Below are positions 47,522 to 56,823 of a stretch of DNA of 64,000 bases, one piece after another. This DNA comes from Alphaproteobacteria bacterium. GTDB taxonomy: Bacteria; Pseudomonadota; Gammaproteobacteria; Burkholderiales; Burkholderiaceae_C. The first letter of the stretch is position 1, and each line of letters begins with the position of its first letter. Both the position numbers and the translations under genes were made by a program. The notes under the pieces are model-generated. The model had not been told where the DNA came from and searched no databases. It saw only the letters and a list, made by a program, of their open reading frames with translations. Where the stretch lies: the NCBI GenBank assembly GCA_030054175.1, contig JASGCM010000009.1:1-64000 (forward strand), read 5' to 3'.

Positions 47522-48262
47522 ATGAGTGATGCCGAACAACAAATTAGACGAGATTTGGCCGCCTGCTATCGCCTGGTGGCCCTGTACGGTTGGGACGACT
47601 TGATCTTTACCCATATCTCGGCGCGCGTGCCCGACGAACCGGGTCATTTTTTGATCAACCCCTACGGCCTGTTGTTCGAGGAAATCACTGCCTCAAGCCT
47701 GGTGAAAATCGATTTGCAGGGCCAAGTGGTTGGCACCAGTCGCTACCCGGTCAATCCGGCGGGTTTCACCATCCACTCAGCCATCCACGAAGTGCGCCAC
47801 GACGCGGCTTGCGTGATGCACCTGCATACCCTGGACGGCACGGCGGTGGCCAGTGATCCGCGCGGCCTCATGCCCTTGAATCAAACGGCTCAGCTGGTGT
47901 CCGAGCATCTGGCTTATCACGACTACGAGGGTGTTGCCCTCGACCACGCCGAGCGGCCTCGTTTGCAACAAGACCTCGGTGGGCGCGACATGATGCTGCT
48001 GCGCAACCACGGCACACTGACTCTTGGACGCAGTTGTGCCGATGCCTTCATGCGCATGTACTTCCTGGAGCGGGCCTGCTCGATGCAGGTGCGCACCCTG
48101 ATGTCATTGGGTTCGTCCGCCGCCTATCCGACCGCCCCGGAAGTGGTGGCCAAAAATGCCGCCCTGATGCAAGGCCCGGGCACCAGCGATTTGGCAGAAA
48201 AACTGGTCTGGCCGGCTTTGTTGCGCAAGCTTCAGAGGATCAGTCCCGATTACGCGAGTTGA
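47522..48262 (+). CDS. Class II aldolase/adducin family protein
   Basis: GWDDLIFTHISARVPDEPGHFLINPYGLLFEEITASSLVKID and VMHLHTLDGTAV. Confidence 0.9.
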   Translation: MSDAEQQIRRDLAACYRLVALYGWDDLIFTHISARVPDEPGHFLINPYGLLFEEITASSLVKIDLQGQVVGTSRYPVNPAGFTIHSAIHEVRHDAACVMHLHTLDGTAVASDPRGLMPLNQTAQLVSEHLAYHDYEGVALDHAERPRLQQDLGGRDMMLLRNHGTLTLGRSCADAFMRMYFLERACSMQVRTLMSLGSSAAYPTAPEVVAKNAALMQGPGTSDLAEKLVWPALLRKLQRISPDYAS

Positions 48263-48322
48263 AGCGCCACTTTGAATAACCCTAACTTGTCACCAGGTTG
48301 GGGCTCAATTTAATATCTCTTT

Positions 48323-48499
48323 ATGTTTTTTCAGACTGTGATTCAGGCCACCATGCTTCGCTTGCGGCGTTGGATCCCACCTCCACCCTTGCCAGGCGAA
48401 CGTCGCCAAGGTGTGGATCGTTCCGGTTTCATTTTGGGTTTGGTGTTGGTGTTTACCTTGCTGGGACTGTTGTTGATTTACGCCTTGCCTGATCGATGA
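48323..48499 (+). CDS. Small hypothetical membrane protein
   Basis: 58 aa, C-terminal TM SGFILGLVLVFTLLGLLLIYALPDR; below the ORF-track cutoff. Confidence 0.4.
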   Translation: MFFQTVIQATMLRLRRWIPPPPLPGERRQGVDRSGFILGLVLVFTLLGLLLIYALPDR

Positions 48500-48709
48500 G
48501 TGAATCAATTGGTCGTATTTTATATTTTATTTTGTTTCTGTTTTGTAAAATTTAGCATGTATCCAATTGACCTTGTCGACTTTTAGATGCATCGTAAGGC
48601 CCATGTCCTGATGTAGGGGGCGAATCGGTTTGAATTCTGCTGCCATGGCAAATGGTGATGCGTTGGGGCGTCTCACTTGGTCTGACTGGGTTTTTCTGGC
48701 TTTCTGATC

Positions 48710-49174
48710 GTGGTCTTGGGCTGCGTGGTGTGGGTCGGCAGCTTGGCCTATTCCGAGGGGCAAAAGACCGAGCAAACCAAGCGTCACGGGGAGGCTTGGC
48801 TGGCTTGGTTGCAAGAATCAAACCCAGAGCGTGAAAAAGCAGAATTCGAACCCAGTGCCTGTTCCCGTCAGACTGGAAGAACCTGGGGGGGATGCTTGCA
48901 GGCATTAACCGACCAAGACCTCCCGCTGACACACCAAATCAACGCGTTCACCGGTCAGCCAGTGACATGGGCGCCCAAATGCGATTTTCAGGATCGCTCC
49001 TTGGTCGGTGTTTTGGTGCTGGAAAAACTCAACCCCACGCCCCCTGGATCGGCCGTCCCTTTCGTGGTCACGCCGATGTCGCCCAGTGACCCTATTGCCT
49101 CAGCCATGGGGGTGCGTTTGACGGTGTGCGACAAGGGGGCCGGCCCCATCAAGATCGGCGAAACCGAGTTCTGA
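48710..49174 (+). CDS. Hypothetical exported/membrane-anchored protein, start uncertain
   Basis: ORF with N-terminal hydrophobic stretch; in-frame TGA at 48683 limits extension. Confidence 0.4.
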   Translation: MVLGCVVWVGSLAYSEGQKTEQTKRHGEAWLAWLQESNPEREKAEFEPSACSRQTGRTWGGCLQALTDQDLPLTHQINAFTGQPVTWAPKCDFQDRSLVGVLVLEKLNPTPPGSAVPFVVTPMSPSDPIASAMGVRLTVCDKGAGPIKIGETEF

Positions 49175-49182
49175 AGACAGCC

Positions 49183-50784
49183 ATGTCAAATTCCGCTCAC
49201 ACGCCCAGGCCTGATGACGACGAGGACTCGCCCTTGAGCTTGCGAGCCAATCTGTACGCATGGTTGCTCGACCCGCACCGAGAAAACAATCTGCACCGGA
49301 GTTTTGAGCGTTGGATCGGTATTCTGATCGTTGCCAACTTGTTCGCCCTGATGTTCGAACATGTGCCGGCCATCTATGAACCTTATGCCCGCTGGTTCCA
49401 CTGGTTTGACGGATTTTCTGTGGTGATCTTCACCATCGAATACTTGCTCAGGCTGTATCTTTCTCCTGAGGATCCAGAATTTGCTCGGGACGGGCAACCG
49501 CATTGGAATTACGTGCGCAGTCCCTTTGCCATCATCGATTTGTTGGCCGTGGCGCCGTTCTATTTGCAAGCCTTTATCCCGTTGGATTTGCGCGTTTTGC
49601 GTTTCCTGCGCTTGTTGCGAATTTTGAAATTTTTTAGGGTCTTGGTGCCGGCTTGGCGCGAGTTCGTCGAATTGAATCGGGGACGCACCTTTCGCCAGAA
49701 GGTGCACGCCCTGGTTTTCCCCAGTGAGTTCGGGGGCGCGCTGCATCACCTGTTTGATGGTTTCATCGTCGTCTGGGTGGTGGTCTCTGTCGTGGCTGTG
49801 GTGCTCGAGTCGGTGCACAGCGTCCACTACGTACTGAATATCGAGTTCATCTTGCTCGACGCAATCGCAGTCAGCATCTTTACCCTGGAGTATTTGTTGC
49901 GACTGTATGCTTGTGTGGAGAGTCCGGGGTGTCGTCATGCGCTTTTGGGCCGAGTGAAGCATGCCAAATCGATGAGCGCAATGATCGACTTTCTGGCGAT
50001 CTTGCCCTTTTTTCTGGAAGTTTTCCTGCATCACCTGATCGACTTGCGCTTTTTGTGCGTATTTCGATTGTTGCGACTGTTCAAGTTGACCCGTTACACC
50101 GGTGCCACCAACACCCTAAGTTCCGTCGTTTAGCGTGAATGGCCGATTTTGACGGCGTCAGCGTTCGTCATGTGGTTGTTGGTCATCATGACTGCCAGTT
50201 TGGGTTATTTGTTTGAGCACGATGCCCAGCCAGACAAGTTCGAAAACATCCCACAATCGATTTACTGGGCCGTGATCACACTGGCTTCGGTGGGGTATGG
50301 CGATATATCACCCATCACGCCGATGGGGCGCATCATGACCATCATTCTGGCTTTGCTGGGCATTGGCATATTCGCCATCCCGGCAGCCTTGTTGTCTTCG
50401 GCCTTCAGCGACCAGTTGCGCATCGAGCGTGTGACGCTGAAAAACGAACTTTATGAAATGCTATCCGACGGGCATTTGGATGAAGAGGAAATAGCGCAGG
50501 TCAAGCGCGAAGCCAAGCGCTTGCACATTGCCGATGACGAGGTTCAGCGCTTGATCCTGCGAGTGCAAAAAGAACATGAATTGAAAGACGATGTATCGGT
50601 TCTGCCTCTGCACAAAATCGCCGCCGATCCAGCGCATGCGATGGAGTATTACAAAGAGACCTTGGCACGATTGCGCCAGCTGGGTTTGATGACATCCAGC
50701 GAGGACTTCGTCCGGATGGCCCAAGAGCAAGTCCGTCTGAGCGAGGACGAATGGCGCATCTGGCAGTCAATCAACATGCGCTGA
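49183..50784 (+). pseudogene. Second double-voltage-sensor K+ channel paralog, interrupted by in-frame TAG (50131-50133)
   Basis: S4 motifs LRVLRFLRLLRILKFFRVL and LRFLCVFRLLRLFKLTRYTG upstream, pore EHDAQPDKFENIPQSIYWAVITLASVGYGDISP downstream in the same frame. Confidence 0.8.
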
Positions 50785-50809
50785 CAGACAAGATGTGTTC
50801 CTAACTGTT

Positions 50810-51997
50810 TCACAGCACCACCGGCACTTCGGTGGCGGGAGGTGTGTTGCGGCTGCGGGTACAATGCACCAAGCCATCGATCATCACCATACCGATGCCG
50901 GGGATGTCGCCCAACTGAACGCTTTCGAGCAGCGTTTTGCCGGCAGTGTGTTTGGCGCGGTCCATGAATACGAAATCAGCGGCTCGACCGACTTCAATCA
51001 GACCACAGTTGAGGCCTCTGATGCGCGCCGTGTTGCCAGTAGCGAAGCAAAAAACCAGTTCGGCCGGAATGTGGCCCAGGCTGGAGAGCAGGGCGATGAT
51101 GCGCAAAATACCCAAGGGCTGCACCCCAGAGCCAGCCGGACCGTCGGTGCCCAGAATGATCCGGTGTGGGCATTTCAGTTCGAGCGCTGCGCGAGCGGCG
51201 GCAATCGCCACTCGCTCGTTGCCGTTGTGCACGATCTCGATGGCGCGTGACGATTTTTCGCACAACTCGCAGACATGCGATTCGGGCAGTGCCGTGTGGC
51301 CACCATTGATGTGGCCGATGATGTCGGCGTCGGCTTCGAGGACCACGTCTTTGTCAATCAGTCCCGAGCCCGGTATGGACGGCCCGCCAGTATGGATGGT
51401 GCTTTGGATGCCGTGTTTGCGCGCCCAAGCGACCATTTCTTTGGCCTCATAGCCGGCTTTCACCGACCCCAGCCCCACTTCGCCCAGCAGGCTGACGCCG
51501 GCAGCTGCCAACTCTCTGAAATCGTCTTCGGTCATGCCCTTCTCAATCACTGGCGCACCAGCCAGTACTTTGACGCCGCCCGGTCGAAAGTTGGCAAAAG
51601 CGCGCTGCGCAGTGATGGCCAGGGCTTTGAGGCCCACGATGTCCTTGGGTCGGCCGGGCAGATGCACCTCACCGGCCGAAATCATGGTGGTCACGCCACC
51701 ATGCATGGTCGAATCGATCCAACCCAGTTGGTTTTGGCGCGGGGTCCAGTCACCAAACACCGGGTGCACATGGCTGTCGATCAGGCCTGGACAGACGCAG
51801 GTGTGGCGCGCGTCGATCACGGTTTGGGCGTCCTCCAGGTCGCAGTCTTTCGCACGCCCCACCGCCGTGATCAAACCGTCTTCGATGACGATGGTGTCGG
51901 CGCTCAGAATGGGTTGGTCGATGTCGCCCGAGAGCAGCAGCCCGATGTGGCGGATGACGACTTTGCCCGATTTTTCTTCAAGGGTGGCGGTGGCCAT
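50810..51997 (-). CDS. Enamidase-like amidohydrolase
   Basis: GLIDSHVHPVFGDWTPRQNQLGWIDSTMHGGVTTMISAGEVHLPGRPKD and GDIPGIGMVMIDGLVHCTRSRNTPPA resemble Eubacterium barkeri enamidase. Confidence 0.85.
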   Translation of the reverse strand: MATATLEEKSGKVVIRHIGLLLSGDIDQPILSADTIVIEDGLITAVGRAKDCDLEDAQTVIDARHTCVCPGLIDSHVHPVFGDWTPRQNQLGWIDSTMHGGVTTMISAGEVHLPGRPKDIVGLKALAITAQRAFANFRPGGVKVLAGAPVIEKGMTEDDFRELAAAGVSLLGEVGLGSVKAGYEAKEMVAWARKHGIQSTIHTGGPSIPGSGLIDKDVVLEADADIIGHINGGHTALPESHVCELCEKSSRAIEIVHNGNERVAIAAARAALELKCPHRIILGTDGPAGSGVQPLGILRIIALLSSLGHIPAELVFCFATGNTARIRGLNCGLIEVGRAADFVFMDRAKHTAGKTLLESVQLGDIPGIGMVMIDGLVHCTRSRNTPPATEVPVVL

Positions 51998-52679
51998 GCG
52001 AGTCTCCTGTGGGGGGTGGGTTGGTGAGAACGATGCGCAACACCGCGTCGGTGACGAAATCTTTCCATGCCTGGGCATTTTCGGGCGAATCGACTCGCTC
52101 GCCAAGAAATGCCGATAACGTGTAGCGGTTGGACATCAGGAAGTAGCCGGTCGAGACGATCAGCAGATACACCTGACGCGCTTGCAAATCCGCCCGAAAG
52201 ACGCCACTGTCTTGTCCTCGGCGCAGGATGTCGGCGATCACTCCCACCGCCGGTGACGAGTATTGGGCTGCTCGAGTGGACTGGACGATGTGCCGACCTT
52301 GAAGCAGATTTTCGGTGTTGAGCAGGGTGATGAATTCTGGGTGCGCTCGGTAGTATCCCAACACGAAGTCGATCACCTGACACAAAGATTCAACAGGGTC
52401 TTGTGTGTTGAGTTTCAGTTGAGCTTCGGCTTCATTCATGCGCCGGTAGATGTCCTCGATCACTTCGATGAACAAGCCTTCCTTGCTGCCGAAGTAATAG
52501 TAGATCATGCGGTCGACCGACTTGGCCGCACGCGAGATTTTCTCAACACTGCCGCCTTGGTAGCCATGCTTGGCAAAGACCTGAGTGGCGGCCTTGAGAA
52601 TTTTGTCCCGTGTCGCTTGAGCCGACAAAGCCCGCACGCCCAAGCGAGCAGTGGCGGGGGGCTTGCGGGCCGAGGGCAT
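51978..52679 (-). CDS. TetR family transcriptional regulator
   Basis: RDKILKAATQVFAKHGYQGGSVEKISRAAKSVDRMIYYYFGSKEGLFIEVI. Confidence 0.92.
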   Translation of the reverse strand: MPSARKPPATARLGVRALSAQATRDKILKAATQVFAKHGYQGGSVEKISRAAKSVDRMIYYYFGSKEGLFIEVIEDIYRRMNEAEAQLKLNTQDPVESLCQVIDFVLGYYRAHPEFITLLNTENLLQGRHIVQSTRAAQYSSPAVGVIADILRRGQDSGVFRADLQARQVYLLIVSTGYFLMSNRYTLSAFLGERVDSPENAQAWKDFVTDAVLRIVLTNPPPTGDSHGHRHP

Positions 52680-52686
52680 GGCCTGC

Positions 52687-53460
52687 TTATTGTTCGGCGA
52701 ACGCCCGCTCGATCACGAAGTCGCCCGGGGTGCTGGTGTTGCCCTCGGCAAATCCGCGCTCTTCCAACATCTTTTTCAGATCACGCAACATTTGCGGGCT
52801 GCCGCAAATCATCACGCGGTCGTTTTCCCGGTTCAGCGCTGGCAGGTCCAGGTCGGAAGTGAGTCGGCCTGACTCAAGCAGATCGGTGATGCGACCTTGA
52901 TTCTTGTAGGGCTCACGGGTCACCGTGTGGTAATACAGGAATTGCTCGCGGACCAAGTCACCCAGCAGATCGTGTTGCGGCAGCTCTTGGGTGAGGTAGT
53001 CGTGGTAGGCCAACTCTTTAACTTCGCGCACGCCATGTACCAAAATGACTTTCTCGAACTTTTCGTAGGTTTCGGGATCGCGCAACACGCTCAGAAACGG
53101 AGCCATGCCGGTGCCCGTGCCCAGCATCCATAGGTTTTTGCCCGGTAACAAGTAATCAATCAGCAAAGTACCCGTGGGTTTGCGGCCCACGATGATCTCG
53201 TCTCCCACCTGGATGTGTTGCAGACGCGACGTCAGCGGGCCATCGGGCACTTTGATGCTGAGGAACTCCAGATGCTCCTCGTAGTTGGGACTGACGATGC
53301 TGTAAGCGCGCAGCAGTGGTTTGCCGTCGACCTTCAGACCGATCATGGTGAAGTGCCCGTTGGAAAAGCGCAAAGCCTGGTCACGGGTGGTAGTGAAACT
53401 GAACAAACGGTCGGTCCAGTGGTGGACCGACAAAACTTTTTCCTGGTGAAAAGCACTCAT
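52687..53460 (-). CDS. fpr: Ferredoxin--NADP reductase
   Basis: LLRAYSIVSPNYEEHLEFLSIKVPDGPLTSRLQ and LGTGTGMAPFLSVLRDP, MICGSPQMLRDLKKMLEERGF. Confidence 0.93.
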   Translation of the reverse strand: MSAFHQEKVLSVHHWTDRLFSFTTTRDQALRFSNGHFTMIGLKVDGKPLLRAYSIVSPNYEEHLEFLSIKVPDGPLTSRLQHIQVGDEIIVGRKPTGTLLIDYLLPGKNLWMLGTGTGMAPFLSVLRDPETYEKFEKVILVHGVREVKELAYHDYLTQELPQHDLLGDLVREQFLYYHTVTREPYKNQGRITDLLESGRLTSDLDLPALNRENDRVMICGSPQMLRDLKKMLEERGFAEGNTSTPGDFVIERAFAEQ

Positions 53461-53535
53461 GGCAGGGCTCTGTGGTGTGGGGTTGTCGGTCGGGTTTGAC
53501 ACCGTGACAGCCCTCTTGTGGAAAGTGTTGGCTTG

Positions 53536-53559
53536 CACTATATTGTATTTCATGTAGTG
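53536..53559. promoter_or_regulatory. Candidate operator, imperfect 24-bp palindrome in divergent intergenic region
   Basis: CACTATATTGTATTTCATGTAGTG (CACTA-n-AT...AT-n-TAGTG), overlapping a possible minus-strand promoter TTGCAA-18-TATAGT for fpr. Confidence 0.5.
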
Positions 53560-53670
53560 TTTGCAACATGAAAATGAAGCAATCGCTACACGAATACAGG
53601 CGGCCAGACTTCAGTCTAGCCGTGGGCTCATGATTTTGGATGATGACCATCTAACCAAAAGGCATCAGGC

Positions 53671-55263
53671 ATGACAGTGCACACCAAGGGCGACGGCTTG
53701 CCCGGACCGGACGAAACCCGTCCACATCTGGGCATCGAGCGAGCCGCGCCCCGCAACGAGCAGATGGCCGCGGACAAGGTGGAGTGCAACGCCTGCCCGG
53801 TGCTGTGTCAGATTTCCGTGGGTCGGGCTGGTGCTTGCGACCGCTATGCCAACGAGCAAGGGGTCTTGGTGCGAGTCGACCCGGTGGTGTGGTTGCGTCG
53901 TGCACCCAACCATGCGCCCCTCCAACAGGCCTTGATGGCGCGCGCCGAGGTGGGGCCTCAAGCCCTACCCGAGGCGGGTTCGGCGGATGATCCGGACTAC
54001 TTCGTCACCGGCATTGGTTCCTCGACCACCTACCCCGATTACAAACCGGCTCCTTTCATCGTCGCATCGAAAGTGCGCGGGGTAGATATGGTGACAGTGG
54101 TCACCGAGGGCATCTTCAGTTACTGCAGTTTCAAGGTCAAGATCGACACGGATCGTTTTTTGGGTCCCGAGCAAAGTGCGGTGCGCTACCGAGGCGAGGT
54201 CATTGGTCACGTCACCACGGCCGAATACGGTTCGCAAATGCTCAGTTTGGGCGGCGTGCATCACCTGACCGGTGGCAGCAAAAAAGAAGGCCGCCTGACT
54301 TTGGAGGCGATGCATCTGCTCGGTAATCTTCAGCCGGTCGAAGTGGACATTGAGCAAGGCGCAAAAGTTCGATTGCAAGCGGGGCAGGCCCCGGTCGTCA
54401 ATGGCGTAGCCGAGTCGCGCATGAGAGTCGGTTGCGGTTCGGCTGCGGTGGGTATCTTTGCGCAGCAGTGGTTGGGCCTGTGCGATGAGGTGGTGGTGGT
54501 CGATGACCACATTACCGGTGTCTTGTCGGAACACCAGGCTGGCCGTTGCCTGAACATGAAGCCAACCGGTGTGGGCATACGCGGGCGCAAGTCGACCCCC
54601 GGGCGCTATTTCCAGGTGGCCAGCCCGGGCGATGGCTGGGGCGGCACCGACATCAGCGACCCCTTGTCCATCCTGGAGCCTTTCGACCCCGAGGTGGCTT
54701 GGCCCGGGTTGCGCTTGCTCATGACGTCGACCACCGGTGAGCATTCGGCCTGGTTCGTGCTGGACGATCAACTCATGCCTCAGCCTGCGCCCATGCCTGA
54801 GGCGGTGCGCCAGGTGGTCGAGCGCATCGGTGAAAATTGCGAACCCTCCATGGTCAGCGTATTGTTTTTGGCCGGTGCTGGTGGCAGTTTGCGCGCTGGC
54901 GTCACCGACAACCCGATTCGACTGACCCAGGCCATCAAGCGGGCCTTGGTCAATGTGACCATTGGTGGCGCCTCGGCCTATGTGTGGCCTGGCGGCGGCA
55001 TCACACTCATGGCCGACGTCACCCGGATGCCGCAAGGCAGTTTTGGCACGGTGCCAACCCCGGCGATTGTCGCCCCCATCGAGTTTTCGATGAAGCTGTC
55101 TGACTACCAGGCTTTGGGCGGGCACATGGGTTTTGTGCGCACCTTGGAAGACAGCTTGCGTCACGGCGCCTGGCACAACGACGGGGCACCGCAAAAAATG
55201 GTTTGGCAAGCCCCCGAGGGCGTACAGCCTTGGCCGCTGCATCAACCACCGATGTTGGGCTGA
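53671..55263 (+). CDS. 6-hydroxynicotinate reductase-like Fe-S protein
   Basis: N-terminal VECNACPVLCQISVGRAGACDRYANEQGVLVRVDP Cys cluster; next to an enamidase-like gene and fpr. Confidence 0.7.
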   Translation: MTVHTKGDGLPGPDETRPHLGIERAAPRNEQMAADKVECNACPVLCQISVGRAGACDRYANEQGVLVRVDPVVWLRRAPNHAPLQQALMARAEVGPQALPEAGSADDPDYFVTGIGSSTTYPDYKPAPFIVASKVRGVDMVTVVTEGIFSYCSFKVKIDTDRFLGPEQSAVRYRGEVIGHVTTAEYGSQMLSLGGVHHLTGGSKKEGRLTLEAMHLLGNLQPVEVDIEQGAKVRLQAGQAPVVNGVAESRMRVGCGSAAVGIFAQQWLGLCDEVVVVDDHITGVLSEHQAGRCLNMKPTGVGIRGRKSTPGRYFQVASPGDGWGGTDISDPLSILEPFDPEVAWPGLRLLMTSTTGEHSAWFVLDDQLMPQPAPMPEAVRQVVERIGENCEPSMVSVLFLAGAGGSLRAGVTDNPIRLTQAIKRALVNVTIGGASAYVWPGGGITLMADVTRMPQGSFGTVPTPAIVAPIEFSMKLSDYQALGGHMGFVRTLEDSLRHGAWHNDGAPQKMVWQAPEGVQPWPLHQPPMLG

Positions 55264-55270
55264 CCAAGGC

Positions 55271-56200
55271 ATGATGCAAGCCCAGCGAACCACACTCGAT
55301 GCCTTGAGGCAACGCTGGTGGCATGGTCCCATCGACTTGATCGTGCAGGCCGAGGGCCACCCCGAGGTGGTCGAGGCTGCGCACCAACGGGCCTGGGAGG
55401 AGTTTCAGGGGGTGCTCACCGATTTGGTGCAAGAGTTGCCCACGCTGCGCTCAGGTGTGCGCCCGCAGTCTGAAAATCCCTGCCGTGGTGCGGTCGCGCG
55501 CACCATGTGGCAGGCTTGCCACCCACTGGCGACCGATGACGATGTCGGATTCATCACCCCCATGGCTGCGGTGGCTGGTTCGGTCGCCCAACACCTGCTG
55601 CGGCACTATTGCTTGCCCGGCATCGATCGCGCCGCGATCAACAATGGCGGCGATATCGCCTTGCACCTTTCCCCCGGCTCTGAATGGCGATTGGGCCTGG
55701 TGCACGACGCCGACGCGGTCTGGCTCAGTGGCTCAGTCGCAAAGGCACCACATCAGGAGGTCATCTGTCCCGACGGGATGTTTCAGATCGGGCAGACCAG
55801 CCCCGTGCGTGGCGTGGCCACCAGCGGTTGGTCTGGGCGCAGCCTGTCTCGTGGTATCGCTGACAGCGTCACGGTGCTGGCCGCTGATGCGGCCTGTGCT
55901 GACGCTGCCGCGACGATGATCGCCAATCGGGTCGACGTCGATCGTCCCGGCATTGAGCGTCTTCCCGCCAACCATGTGCGAGACGACAGCGACTTGGGTT
56001 TGCGACTGGTCACGCGCCATGTGCCGACCTTGGGGGTTGGGGAAATCACGACCGCATTGCAGCGTGGACTTGCGTATGCTCAAAGCTTGCTCGATTGCGG
56101 TCTGATTCAAGCTGCGCTGATCGGGTGTCAACATCAATTTGTGTCATGCGGGCACGAAGTCTGCTACCAGTCCATTACACACGGAGAAACCACAGCATGA
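55271..56200 (+). CDS. UPF0280 / ApbE-like family protein
   Basis: AAVAGSVAQHLLRHY...INNGGDIALHLSPG...VRGVATSGWSGRSLSRGIADSVTVLAADAACADAAATMIANRV. Confidence 0.8.
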   Translation: MMQAQRTTLDALRQRWWHGPIDLIVQAEGHPEVVEAAHQRAWEEFQGVLTDLVQELPTLRSGVRPQSENPCRGAVARTMWQACHPLATDDDVGFITPMAAVAGSVAQHLLRHYCLPGIDRAAINNGGDIALHLSPGSEWRLGLVHDADAVWLSGSVAKAPHQEVICPDGMFQIGQTSPVRGVATSGWSGRSLSRGIADSVTVLAADAACADAAATMIANRVDVDRPGIERLPANHVRDDSDLGLRLVTRHVPTLGVGEITTALQRGLAYAQSLLDCGLIQAALIGCQHQFVSCGHEVCYQSITHGETTA

Positions 56201-56781
56201 AAGCACAGATTCGAAAACTGTTGGTCACCCTAGATGAAACACATGCCGAAGGGGGCAAGCCAGTCAGTCCGCCCACCCGCCGGGCCTTGGCGATGGCGGT
56301 CATCCGTAACCCTTATGCCGGCGCTTATCACGAGCAACTCGATGAATTGATCGCCATTGGTGAAGAGTTGGGTGCCTTGTTGGGGCAGCGTTGCGTTCAG
56401 GCCTTGGGCATTGCCCCGAGTCAGGCCCACAGCTATGGCAAGGCGGCCATCGTCGGCGAGGCTGGGGAACTCGAGCACGCCGCGGCCATCCTGCACCCCA
56501 AATTGGGCGCTCCATTGCGCATGGCTGTGGAGAAAGGCGCTGCTTTGGTGCCCTCGGCCAAAAAGCGCGGTGGCATGGGAACCCCCATCGACGTCCCCTT
56601 GGGGCATAAAGACGCTGCCTTTGTGCGCAGTCATTTTGACGCCATCGAGGCGCGCATCACCGATGCCCCTTTCGCGGATGAAATTCTGGTCGCCGTCGCC
56701 GTCACCGACAGTGGTCGCCCGCATCCGCGTGTGGGTGGCTTGCAGGCGAACGAAATCGTGGGCCAAGATGGCTTGCGTTAA
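56197..56781 (+). CDS. DUF1185 (amino acid synthesis) family protein
   Basis: MAVIRNPYAGAYHEQLDELIAIGEELGALL...GKAAIVGEAGELEHAAAILHPKLGAPLR. Confidence 0.8.
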   Translation: MKAQIRKLLVTLDETHAEGGKPVSPPTRRALAMAVIRNPYAGAYHEQLDELIAIGEELGALLGQRCVQALGIAPSQAHSYGKAAIVGEAGELEHAAAILHPKLGAPLRMAVEKGAALVPSAKKRGGMGTPIDVPLGHKDAAFVRSHFDAIEARITDAPFADEILVAVAVTDSGRPHPRVGGLQANEIVGQDGLR

Positions 56782-56823
56782 CCCCTTTTGTTCCTTTTTT
56801 TCAACGTCAATCAAGGAGATTTC

